DNA of 34,471 bases from the NCBI RefSeq assembly GCF_000485595.1, contig NW_014579063.1, forward strand, positions 1-34,471. Direction: 5' to 3'. Of the stretch, positions 21,518 to 32,200 are shown one piece after another. The DNA comes from Priapulus caudatus (Eukaryota; Priapulida; Priapulimorpha; Priapulimorphida; Priapulidae). Position 1 is the first letter of the stretch. Every line of letters starts with the position of its first letter. Below the pieces are notes generated by a model, which had not been told where the DNA came from, ran no database searches, and saw nothing but the letters and a program-made list of their open reading frames with translations. The position numbers and the translations under genes are program-made.

Positions 21518-21760
21518 TGCGTGCGTGTGTACGTACACGTGCGTGCGTGCGTGCGCGCGCAGGTACACGTTCCTGCGTGCGTGCGTGCGTGCGTGTGCAG
21601 GTACACGTGTGCGTGCGTGCGTACGTGCGTACGTGCGTGTGTTCGTGTGTAGGTACACGTGTGTGTATGTGTGCGTGTGTGCGTGTGCACGTACACGTGC
21701 GTGCATGAGTGTGTGCGTGCGTGTGCAAGTACGCGTGCGTGCGTGCGTGTGTACGTACAT
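21518..21760. repeat. ACGC/GTGC-rich alternating purine-pyrimidine island
   Basis: This is the GTGC-strand version of the islands at 11305-11600 and 18728-18998. The module GTACACGTG recurs about five times (near 21532, 21562, 21602, 21654 and 21691) between GTGCGTGC runs. Confidence 0.9.
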
Positions 21761-21890
21761 CGTACTAGTGTTGGCGCCTATCATGGAGTTATGTACTATT
21801 CGCTAACTCGAGTTAAGCGTCTATACCGGGCCTTACCTTAGGAAACTCGTGTTAAGGCCCCGTATAGACGCTTAACTCGAGGCTATAATC
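21761..21890. repeat. Inverted relative of the AACTCGAGTT element
   Basis: ATGGAGTTATGTACTATTCGCTAACTCGAGTTAAGCGTCTATAC matches, over 20-base blocks, the reverse complement of 11222-11275. It abuts the purine-pyrimidine island, as in the 11.1-11.7 kb element. It ends with GTATAGACGCTTAACTCGAG. Confidence 0.75.
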
Positions 21891-22813
21891 AGTCATGCTA
21901 CACTTGGTGCCACATAGACGTTTAGTGTGTATACGAGGAATAGGAATAGATGGGGAATCATGCATTGGCTTATAAGTTTAATTGCAATTCCACAGGAAAG
22001 ACATGGAGGCAGTTAAATATTGACTGTTCGGACGTGCCCAGCACAATCGCATTTCTGCGAGGAAATGGACTGCTGGCAACCACCATGCAATGCAGTAATG
22101 TTGCATGAAATGGCCAGCAGATGGTGGAGTGGCAGATGAGATGCAAGGAAGGCGTGACTTGGAGATGACAAGTCAATAACTGCCGCCGGGTGAAAAATAT
22201 CCGGACAGGATCTTTTTTTTCACGTATGTGTTTCCAGTTTGAAATAATATGGCTTCGTTAAAGGTGTAATCACACTCTATCGCTGTGTAAATTCTAAAAC
22301 GTTTTTTGCATTTTCAGGGAGCCATTTGCATCTGTGGCAAATTGTCTCACTCATGTACTTCTGGGTAAGCGACATACTTAGCCAGGATCGAAGAGCCCAT
22401 GAGCTAGAAATAAAGTCTTACAGCACTATCGTAGACTGGAAAAACTTTATACGGGAGGTCTGCCAGCAATACTTTGCTCTTCACCCCATTGAGATCGGGG
22501 GGCCAGGTAAGACCATATATACGTATTGACATTGATGCTGCTATTGCAGTGATAAATATGTGACCGGTAATTGAATGTTACTGTACATCACTATATCATA
22601 CGTCACTATACATACTGTCATACATATTATCACATGTATACATAATTTCACTAAGCTTCATAACTTTCATAAGTCTTTTTAGCTAAGTGTTACATTCTTC
22701 GAACATGACAATTATATTATGTGCCAGAGGGAGGCTGCACACCTAATGATAGAGATTAAATAATTGTCATGCATGTTTCAGTGGTTTATTCTTGCTTAAG
22801 TGGTGCTATAGTC

Positions 22814-22815
<2 letters not shown>

Positions 22816-22850
<35 letters not shown>
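22816..22850. repeat. (TA)n microsatellite
   Basis: A TA dinucleotide run lies in the last intron of Merlin copy A. Confidence 0.9.
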
Positions 22851-22853
<3 letters not shown>

Positions 22854-23234
22854 ATATCTGTGTGCTTACTCTATCATAGCATTATTATATTATTAACTAT
22901 TAGATAATTACCATGATGCTTTCCTTTGCAGGACACACCATGGAGATCGACGAGTCCCAATTCGGGAGAAGAAAGGCTAACCGCGGGAGGGTCCGTCAGG
23001 AACAGTGGGTATTAAACGTTCCTGGCGCCCGTTGCCACCAGGGATGCGGCCACGCTTCTGCCCCTCTGCCGACAGCACATACGGTAATATACAGTTTTCA
23101 TAACTATCATCTATGATTCGTTAAAAATTAAGAAATGTGATTTTGTATAATGTTGTATGTTTATAGTATAGGAGTTTGCCAATTACGTAATATAGTTTGC
23201 TACCGTTGTAACTTAGTATTTACATGTTAATCAT

Positions 23235-23917
23235 TTATATATCATAGATCGCGAGATATGATAGGTAAATACACTTTTCTACCGGCTAAACCCGTACTAC
23301 AGGCCTGTATACGTCTATGGGCTTGACCGTGCGTGCATAATTGCTAATTAATTAGGTTGATTGTGGGTCAATTAACACGAAACTCACAGTGATTATAGCT
23401 AAGACATGTATCATTATGCATGTAGAATTCTGGAATTATAACTAGACTCCTTCGCGAGACATGCGTATAATAGCTTATGGGCTTGACCGTGCGTCATTAA
23501 CAGCTAATTAATTAGGTTAATCGTGGGTCAATTAACTTGAAACTCACAGTGATTATTTCGAAGACATGTATCATTATGCATGTAGAATTCTGGAATTATA
23601 ACTCGACTCCTTCGCGAGACATGCGTATAATAGCCTATGGGCTTGACCGCGCGTCATTAACAGCTAATTAATTAGGTTAATCGTGGGTCAATTAACTTGA
23701 AACTCACAGTGATTATTTCTAAGACATGTATCATTATGCATGCAAAATTCTAGAAACGTATCTCATATAGATCGCGAGATATGATGTGTGCGGGGGGAGG
23801 GGGGAGGGGTTAACAGCTGTATACAATGCGCCCCGTACAGACAGTAGAGGCGGGCGCGGGAAGGAGGTTCGGAGTCGGGTGCCGCCATATTGATCGGTAG
23901 GAAAGTGTATTTGCGCC
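23235..23917. repeat. ~160-bp tandem repeat array (right cluster)
   Basis: GCTAATTAATTAGGTT recurs at 23343, 23503 and 23663, an exact 160-bp period. Each unit carries CAATTAAC..GAAACTCACAG, GACATGTATCATTATGCATG, TAGAATTCTGGAATTATAAC, CTCCTTCGCGAGACATGCG and TATGGGCTTGACCG. The array starts with an inverted terminal segment (CGCGAGATATGATAGGTAAA) and ends GGAAAGTGTATTTGCGCC. That end coincides with the start of the THAP-coding remnant. Confidence 0.85.
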
Positions 23918-24268
23918 TGGATTTGCACCGAAAAGAACTACTCTGAGACCTTCAAGTACACGCGTGCATGTCGAGATCATTTTGATGAATCGGACTACGT
24001 TGAGACAACCTAGCTCGTATGGTATGTTTTTTTATTATTATCAGAATCAGTAATCAGTTGCCCTAATGTATCTTCTTTGTATAAGTATATTTCAAATCAA
24101 CAGATAATGCGAAACAAGCTTGACCAGGCTGCGAGATTAATATCAATACACATTTTCAATATATTAATTAGTTATTACCATTTCTTGGAGGGCAATGGAG
24201 CTAATCTGAAACAAATATATATAAAATTATCTCTCTATATATATACATATATAATATATATATATATA

Positions 24269-24652
24269 TAGTGATGTCACGATCATTGATTATACTCGAT
24301 CATCGGTTGAACAGTGGCTCGAACCAAGCGCTTGGTCATCAAAATCAATAATCGATTTCATCGGAAAAAAAAATAAATTTCAAACTTGAACAAGAAAACT
24401 TGGAAAAGTGATGAGAATCAGAGATATCATCGCTACTATACAAGTGATCCTTTATTAACATACATGTATTATACACACAGTAGTAAACAGTGCAAAACAA
24501 ACAGTAAACAGGTTACATGCACACACGTACATGCGCACGACGTTGCGCACACGCAGGCATTCAACACCCCGAGTAATCGATTGTAACCGATCATCGGTTA
24601 CTTGGGTCCAACCGATGATCGATTACGAAATTACAACCGATTGACAACACTA
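24269..24652. mobile_element. hAT-like non-autonomous element inside a TA repeat
   Basis: The left end TAGTGATGTCACGATCA is similar to the inverted right end TAGTGTTGTCAATCGGTT, and the similarity continues through CGATCATCGGTTG on both sides. It is flanked on both sides by (TA)n, so an 8-bp TATATATA target duplication is plausible but not provable. It lies in the first THAP intron. Confidence 0.6.
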
Positions 24653-25079
24653 TATATATATATATAAATATATAATTCTGCTATGGCTTATTTTTCAGGA
24701 ACTGCATCACCTTTGAGGAAGTTGAAATGCACTGCTGTCTATCACGTTTTTTCTTGGATCAATCTGTGCTCACCCAGTTCTCTGGAGCGGACGGAAAGAG
24801 TGAGCAAACGGCAAAGCGTAACTCAAAGGCAGCTCAAGCTGGAGGACATGCAGCGGCTTAATGCCTTATTGGAAATTGGTGCCGATGATAAAGTTGTGGA
24901 AAGTACAGTAAAACCACAGGGTAAAATTGTGTACTTGCAACTTTGTTTTGTAATACCATGCGCTTTTAACCAATTGTACAGTAATGCAATCTCAATCCAC
25001 CGTTTGACCAATCAGGAGTAACTGAGCCAAGTCGTATATAAAGATATAAAGAGATTGCGGGTTCTATCGCCATTCTCTC

Positions 25080-25190
25080 CCTCCCCCCCCCTCTCTCTCT
25101 CTCTCTCTCTCCCTCCCTCTCTCTCTCTATCTTTCTCTTTCTATCTCTCCCTCTTTCTATCTCTCCCTCTCTTCTCTCTGTGTGTGATGT
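25080..25190. repeat. (CT)n-rich microsatellite
   Basis: CTCTCTCT and CCCTCT tracts interspersed with TTTCTATCT. Open frames of Arg/Glu or Ser/Leu repeats here are artefacts. The rest of the intron (25191-26356) shows no gene. Confidence 0.9.
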
Positions 25191-26875
25191 ACTCATCTCG
25201 GCCGTGCCTTAGGCCGGCTCCTTACTGTGTCACTTTCTATGGTGTTACGAGTCTAACTATATTATAGAGCCGATCCGCGCACTGATGTAAGTGTATTAGT
25301 CTGATGTTTCTTCTTTGATTAAACGTGTATGCCGATGCAGAAAGTAATTCATCTCATTTTGTCGAATCTATGGCTTCCTCGTTCGCACCACGTGGCGGTT
25401 CAGTCGAAGTCGCAATCCAGTGATCGAATATTAGACCGGTGGTAATGACCGGAACGGTTACTGCGACATTACACAATTAACGGGGATCATCCAAGGGAAT
25501 GGATAAAGTACGTGTTCGCATATATTGTGATACCAATCGTTACTCGTCGCATTCTCTCACGTACCCCGCACAAGGCTTTCCGCGATACACACCGCAAGGT
25601 ACTAGAACATTTTCACGATCACGAGCCATCGCGTGCATCGTATCATTTGGGCAGTGATCAGGGATATCAGCGATCTTGTATCGCTTGATATCGTACGTCG
25701 GGTGGCATTATACTCCCGACACCGAACGTCAATGAGCGGCGCACACACGATCAACGCGAGGAACATAATCGACACTAATCCAAAAGAATAATAATAACAA
25801 TCACGCATGTATATCAAAGGAAGCATAGCAGGCAGCAGGCAGGAAGAGGCAGGCAGAAACAAGCAGGATGGAACATGCTGTACCATGCAGGTTAGACAAG
25901 CAGGAAACCATCACTGATAACGCCACCCAGAAAGAGAAGCTATTCAGGCTCTTTTGCTTCACTTGGTTCCTGTTATTTCAAATGTAAACAGGTAAATGTA
26001 GAAATATGTTACACACTTGATTTTGTGCTGCACCCAAGACTACACTGCTAAGCCATGCCACACATTATAAAAAAGGTGTAGTATGTGTAGTTAGTGCGGA
26101 TAAGTAATTATGCATCCATGGAAATCCATAGCTGGGAAGACCCCAAACCTACCAACTGATAGCATAGGCACCCGTGGGTCAATGCATAAGGATGTATTTG
26201 CAAATATATAAATTATACTGTATTTTTTCAAATTTACATCAGTACCTTGGATGCAAACGATTACAATATTTTCTTGTAAATGATACACTTCAATATTATA
26301 TCATTTTCGTTTATGAACTGATATTTCAATTCTTGTTTTCCTAGTTTCTCTTGTAGCTGCTACAACACCACTCTGCATTCCGTCTAACAGCCGTGGGCAA
26401 ACTCCTGTTTGTAGCCAAGAGAGTGCCAGAAAGGCAAAACAGTTAAACAAAACACAAAATGATAGTAAGCTCATCATTTACGATGTGATTAATGTAAACG
26501 GTTTATGTTCTTGTTATAAGTGCCCTGTTAACGCTGTTCAATTTAAAACTGGTGGAAGGATCTAATATAATTTATATGCAAGATATAATTTGGGTATGTC
26601 GTAGTGTCTTACGTGATTGTTACCTCAAAGTAGCAACACTGTAAATTTCATTTTGTTTGGTATGCATGCAATTGTTTCTAATAATTCAGTCTACAATACA
26701 AGTTCAAAGGATATGCTCATCAGCAGACTTTCAGATTAGTGTCCTGATGAAGCTGAATTCCCTAATGGAGATCCAGTCGAAAATGATGGTCCTGCAGAAG
26801 AGAATGCTATCCAGATGAGAGACCGGATACCAGAGAAGCGTCGCCTGAGAGGTGTTGATACTGCCCGCTAAGCGC

Positions 26876-27190
26876 GAATCTTGCGCGCAGTGGCCAACAG
26901 CGACCGCGAGAACGTCCTACGAAAGTATCACGCGCTGGAGCTATTGATCCGTGCGCCAAATCGAAAGGCCGGCGCACGGATCAATTGCTGCAGCGAACAG
27001 TCTCGAATTTTAGCGGTTCTAATTCACTAGCAACATATGCACACCCATCGCGCAGGCCTAATAGCGATGTTTCACGTGACGTCATAGATCAGGTCACGTG
27101 TATTTGTTATGTGTTGTGGTTGGCAGAAGCAAAGCGTGCTGCTTGATATTTACAGATGAATGACCACATGTTCTGATAGAAAGCACTGTT
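26876..27190. other. Intergenic, with a strong hairpin
   Basis: No coding sequence is seen. A perfect 15-bp inverted repeat lies at 26943-26985. Confidence 0.6.
26943..26985. repeat. Perfect 15-bp inverted repeat
   Basis: ATTGATCCGTGCGCC (26943-26957) and GGCGCACGGATCAAT (26971-26985) are exact reverse complements, with a 13-base loop. Confidence 0.9.
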
Positions 27191-27530
27191 TATGTAGTGC
27201 ACGTACACGTGCGTGCTGCGTGCGTGCGGGTGCACGTACACTTGCGTGCACGCGTGCGTGTGAACTTACACGTGCGTGCTTGCGCGAGCAGTGAGGGTGC
27301 GAGCTTCCCTGACTGAGCCGAGCTGGCTCCGCGCTGTGTATCCTTGCGTCAGGAAGGGGGCAGCAAGCGGCGTGATCATCGTCCTGCGTTGTGTATCCTT
27401 GCGTAGACTTGTGACCGAGCTGCGCTACACCCTACATGGTTACCTAGCAGGGCGGGCCAGCAGCTAGAGAGCAGTGGGAGGGTGCGATCTTCCCTGACTG
27501 AGCCAAGCTGGCTCTGTGTTGCTTTGGAGC
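27191..27530. repeat. Short ACGC island followed by duplicated GC-rich segments
   Basis: GCACGTACACGTGCGTGC-type modules (27199-27285) belong to the same family as the three larger islands. They are followed by GAGGGTGCGAGCTTCCCTGA, CTGAGCCGAGCTGGCTC (27292-27330), repeated with few changes at 27477-27515. GTGTATCCTTGCGT also occurs twice (27336 and 27392). Confidence 0.75.
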
Positions 27531-27540
27531 TGAACGACGC

Positions 27541-27786
27541 AGCTTATACTCTCTAAATGTTAAAGATTGACTATTCAATCTTTCGGATTGAAATTTAGAT
27601 CTTTACAAGATTCAAGTTAGGGACTAATCCTTACCGATTGAAATTCACTCTTTCAAAAGATTTAAAATATCAACTCTTTCAAAGAGTGAATAAATGACTC
27701 TTCCTAGATTGACTATCAACTCTTTATAGATTGAATTTTAACTCTGTAAAGATTGAATTTTAACTCTTTATAGATTGAATTCACTA
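27541..27786. repeat. Degenerate tandem array, ~22-bp unit
   Basis: Units of the form GATTGAATTTTAACTCTTTA recur with increasing regularity toward 27786. The last units (27730-27780) have a period near 22 bp. Inverted half-units (GATTGACTATTCAATCTTT) occur at the left. Confidence 0.75.
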
Positions 27787-29283
27787 TAAACAAAAACCTT
27801 AACAATTAATTACTAAATTTGCACATTTTATTAAAATAGGTTCACAAAGACGTCTTAAAAATTAGACAATAGCACTCTGTCACAAACAATATGATTATAG
27901 AAGGTTTAATAATTAAAAATGCCAATAGCAATGTACACATATTATTGAAATAACTTCACAAACACTAATAAGCAATGCATCTGCTCCCATCAAAACCAAA
28001 ATAATAATTTTCAAACTGTTCACAAATACTTTGATATAACAGCTTCAATAATGAAACATGCCAATAGCAAATAAATGCAATGTACACATATTACTAAAAA
28101 AACTGTTCACCCTAACACAAACTTTAACATAAAATGATAAAGTCATGGACACTTGTTAATTCTGTATTAAATCTTATTAAAAATTCTAACAGCATAGCAA
28201 CTATTGCAATTACGACAGACCAGCACCAGTAACTGCCGCTTTCCGAAAGATGACATTTAATTATGCTATTCTGCGTGTTGGATTGTATGGCGATGTTTAT
28301 ATATAAATATTAATATTGTATAACGGCAACATGTCATTAACTAATTTTTATTCATCTGAACGGCTCTTTTCCTATCGGTCAACAGGTAAATGAAATTGTT
28401 AGGTACCGTTGACGTCGCACTGCGTGGGTAAATTATAGAAAAGTTTTTTTAAACATATATAATAATCGTGAAATCAATAAATGTGTAAAATGTATCAGTT
28501 AGGAAACAGGTTTTTGTATATACTAGAAAGAAAGAAGTTTCATTTACCTCAACACAATGGCGCAATTAAACTAGTAATATAGTCTGTATGTCACGTACTA
28601 CGAAAATACGAAAAAAATGCTCACTTTTTGGCATTAAAAGTAAGTGATATCAAAACTATAAATCCTGTGACTCTTACCGAATAACAAGTAACAATTAACA
28701 AGTATAATATTTATCAACACGAAACGTGGGGAAAGTATGCACAAAAAGATATGGATCTCATTTGAGAGAATGCGCCTATTCAAGTATATCACATACTTAA
28801 TGCGAAGTCAAGTAATAATATGCACAAAGAAGTTTAGCAAACATAGCGCATCACGCATGCAACAAACATCAGAATATCACGCACGCACGGAAAATTCTAC
28901 GTTTCTATACAGAGAATCTTTTTCTATTTAAATCACGCCTCATATTTCATACTACTCATCACTAAAAAAATCCCATCTGCCACAGTTAGGTATCCATAAA
29001 CCTAATAATGTCGTATACGTAGAACCTATTTTCAACCGATTTCTTAAACATTATACTGTTGCATTTAGCTTCCTACTTTTTCTCATTCTCGTTTTCGAAT
29101 AACAAGTTTTCTAAGCCGCTTAAAAGAAAATAGAGCTGCTCAGCTGCTTTTAAAATTTTGTTGACAACAAAAATTCAATTGGATCGATATTTATTCTACT
29201 AGCATCGGGATTTTTGATTGGGATAAGAGTATTATAATATGGATTGTGTTTGATAGTACTTAATTTTGACGCCAAGAATGCAA
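27787..29283. other. AT-rich intergenic DNA, no gene seen
   Basis: Bases 27900-28130 contain a repeated phrase (GCCAATAGCAA, ATGCAATGTACACATATTA) in two to three diverged copies. The only long open frame (28737-28931) has no motif. Some of the DNA next to 29284 will be the 3' untranslated region and downstream flank of the SAMD3-like gene. Confidence 0.6.
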
Positions 29284-32200
29284 TTACTGCTTTGAAATTT
29301 GACTCCAAATTTGACATGCAGCAGGCCCTAAATCTGAAAATTTAGTCCTCTTGTAGATGAGAGATATGGCCGAGTAGTAATTTGCCAAGGCTGGAGGAAA
29401 ATGAACATTAAACACAAAAAACGATTTAAACAATCTATCAAATGCTTCCACAATTGAAGTACCACCAGGTATGGTGGCAGAATCCAACACTATAAAATAC
29501 TGCTGAGGACTGTGAGCAGGTCCAATGGAAATAAGATGTGGCTGGCTATACCGGCAATCTTTTGTTGCTGTGATTGTAGTGATGTCTGTGCCAACCTACA
29601 AATATCCAAATATTTTATATTTGTAACATTATTAAACCGATAATAAGTTCACCATGCCACGTATTTTGAAGCATAATAAATTACTGCTAATATCTTACCG
29701 GCCAATTCTGAATGAGAAAGGACAGAGCATCAGTTTTGTTGAGCGCACAATATCCTTTTGATGATTTTTTTCGGAATGAATTGAATGGCATCAAAAATGC
29801 CATTGTAAGAAGAGCACACAAGTCATCTGAAAATGTACATAGTAAGAAATGGTTCATTTTTAAGGTTCAAGTTAAAATCATCGATTTTTAACGAAGTGTT
29901 ATACAGACAGGAAAACAAAAAAAGTGATATAGTACTCACCATCTCCATTCTTATGCCCAGATAGCATAAGATTAAGTTGAGCAGAGTTCTGAGCTTTTGC
30001 AACCATTAAAACTTTATGTGTGAAGTTTGGATGCCAATTTCTAATAAACTCGTCCCCAGTTCCTGGATACAGCATGTCGTACTCCAAATTTATCTGCATA
30101 AATAAACAAGTCAGCAGGTAAGTATTGACACTAGAACGAAATAAACTAGGTGTTATGAAAAGAAAGTGTACAAAGTTTCAAAATCATCTATATTCATGTG
30201 TCCAGCTGATGTCAGATAACTTTTGAAAACATCAATCATAAATAATTACATAAATATAATTGTAAAATAATCACCAAATCTGGCATGTCTCTGATTCTGG
30301 GATACTGGTCGAGAATCTGCGTGACTGTGGGAGAGGTGTCTGCGATATAGAGTCTCCTGTACTCGTGGGTTTCCTTGAAAAGATTTCGGATTTTGCTGAT
30401 ATTTTCTCTTGTGGATACAGTGTATTTCATACACTCAACCTGCAACATAAAAAATACATACATGTAAACTGGCAATTTCACTGAATCAGACAACAGGCAA
30501 AATATGTATTCTATTAGAGGTTATCATTCAGTGAAATTAAGACTTGAAAATCACAAGCCATTCGGGCCAGTGCAATAGTCTTTTACTGGCCCGAACCCCT
30601 TTTCACTGGCCCAAAAGGCAAATGGTGAAAAATGAAACACTTTATAATGCTGTGGTATATATTAAAGAGACAACCAAAAAAGTGACATGATCACAAAATG
30701 GAAGCCCCCAGTGTTGAAAACATGTCAACGTCGAACGCATCGTATATTTTGATAAATATTCACAAATTTGCCTAGGAAAATTCTACAAGCCAGTCGGACT
30801 TGTGTTCTGGTTAATTTCACTGGCCCGACCAATTTTTTACTGGCCTCGGGCCATCGGACCACCGTTAATTTCGAAGACTGGATTATAATACATCATTCCA
30901 AAATTCTATGTTTTATTCACCTTTTCTTCAGAATCTGGTGGAAGACTAGATCTCTGCGGTAACCGATATTCAATAAACCCCTTCCCTTTATGATACCAGT
31001 GTGCCTAAAATATAGGAATAAATTATAATATTGAAAAACTGTGCTGTAATTTCAGCTGAATTTATTTTTATTTACTTGTCTATGCTTTAATTTAACGGAT
31101 TCTGCCGTCTTATTGATGGCAAGATAATTTTTGGATGTACGCTATATATTATTGTATGAAGTGTCTATGTGCCCGGTCAGTGCACATTTCTCTAAATGGT
31201 AACCAATGCCAGGAAGTTTTCCAACAAAAAATTTGTAAAAAAAATACTTAGTTTTGTTATTTTTATGATACGGTTAAAATGACCACGCATAAATTTCACA
31301 CAGTGGTTTTCATCTATATACTAGCTCTGACGCTGCACTTGGAAGCGTCCATTATATATATTTATCTGATATTTACATGTTCCAAACCAATAGCATCGCC
31401 TGGTACTTTGGCTGCCAATGCAGGAAATGCCTTTACTACAGCTGCTGCCAAAGCTTCTTTCTGTTCTGATGAAGGGTAACTAGAAGTACAATAAAGGATT
31501 TGCACCAACAGAAAAAATGAATGGTTATTGGTGCATGTATATGTAATGAAAACCCATTTGATTTTGAGATAAAACATAATACATGTATCCAATACTTACA
31601 GATGGCCACATTTCTGCACCAATTGCCGCACTACTTGCCGAACCACTGCCTTCCTGTCACCCTCAGAAACAGGCTCATTTGCCTCTGCCGCATTATCCAG
31701 TCGTTCCGGAATGTCTGAATGATCAGCGGATGCTACTAATACGTCTCGAACATCAAACTGCAATTATAATAATATATGCTCATGCACAGCTAAAACATTT
31801 TAAGTGTAGGCAGTATGTGCACACCTGAAATGTTCATTATACTGCTGCAATAAAAGAACCATAAGTTGCATTCATTGTAAAGAAATTCCTGGACAGTAAG
31901 CTTTCAGAACCTACTTCTATAACAGTTCCTACACTTGAAGTTGAACCCCGACTTGAACCCCGACTTGAACGCTGACTCTGCAAGAGAAGTTCAAACAATA
32001 CTTAAATACTCAAACTTTAAATAGCCAACACCTGTACATTTTGAAATTTCAAAGCACTTTGATTGTATCAACACTTAATCATTGCTAAGTTTAAGCTGAT
32101 GAGTTAGGGTGGTGAGCACCATGTATTGACCTAACACAAAATGTACCTGTTTGGGTATAGGTGACGACGTTCTCACTGTCACAGGGCTTTGGTTTGGAGC

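Larger units (their letters stand above)
19524..23083 (+). pseudogene. Merlin/ISXO2-like transposase, copy A (five exons, near-intact frame)
   Basis: The exons are 19524-19650, 20216-20335, 21996-22223, 22318-22506 and 22932-23083. All internal junctions are phase 1, and all have GT...AG ends (donors GTTAGT, GTGAGT, GTATGT, GTAAGA, GTAATA). Exon 1 starts MAFTIYRELFEKRF. Exon 2 ends in a Cys cluster (RCPTCGTPCAACK). Exon 3 is the zinc ribbon (VPSTIAFLRGNGLL ... NNCRRVKNIRTGSFFS) with in-frame TGA at 22106-22108 and 22166-22168. Exon 4 reads SHLHLWQIVSLMYFW ... STIVDWKNFIREVC. Exon 5 reads HTMEIDESQFGRRKANRGR with the first DDE aspartate. After QWVLN a roughly 30-base deletion shifts the frame, and ATLLPLCRQHIR follows in a new frame. 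The second Asp and the Glu are not seen downstream. Mobile repeats fill the 20336-21995 intron. It is probably non-functional, unless TGA is decoded. Confidence 0.8.
23918..26875 (+). pseudogene. Truncated THAP-domain gene
   Basis: Exon 1 (23918-24021) carries the second half of a THAP zinc finger: W, then KNYSETFKYTRACRDHFDES with the CxxHF pair, then DYV. The first half of the domain is absent; the repeat array abuts it. A one-base frameshift around 24000 makes a TAG; skipping one base gives RQPSSYG in phase with exon 2. Exon 2 (24699-24920, phase 1 both ends) reads GTASPLRKLKCTAVYHVFSW, the usual linker after a THAP domain, then SLERTERVSKRQS. Exon 3 (26357-26464, phase 1 both ends) is Ser/Gln/Lys-rich. 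A last coding stretch (about 26689-26813) reads ISVLMKLNSLMEIQSKMMVL, a likely coiled coil, but it is not in phase with exon 3. THAP proteins bind DNA and include P-element transposase relatives. Here no intact product is expected. Confidence 0.65.

Noticed and set aside
24966-25267. Arg/Glu-rich and Ser/Leu-rich ORFs
   Set aside because: Translations of a (CT)n microsatellite.
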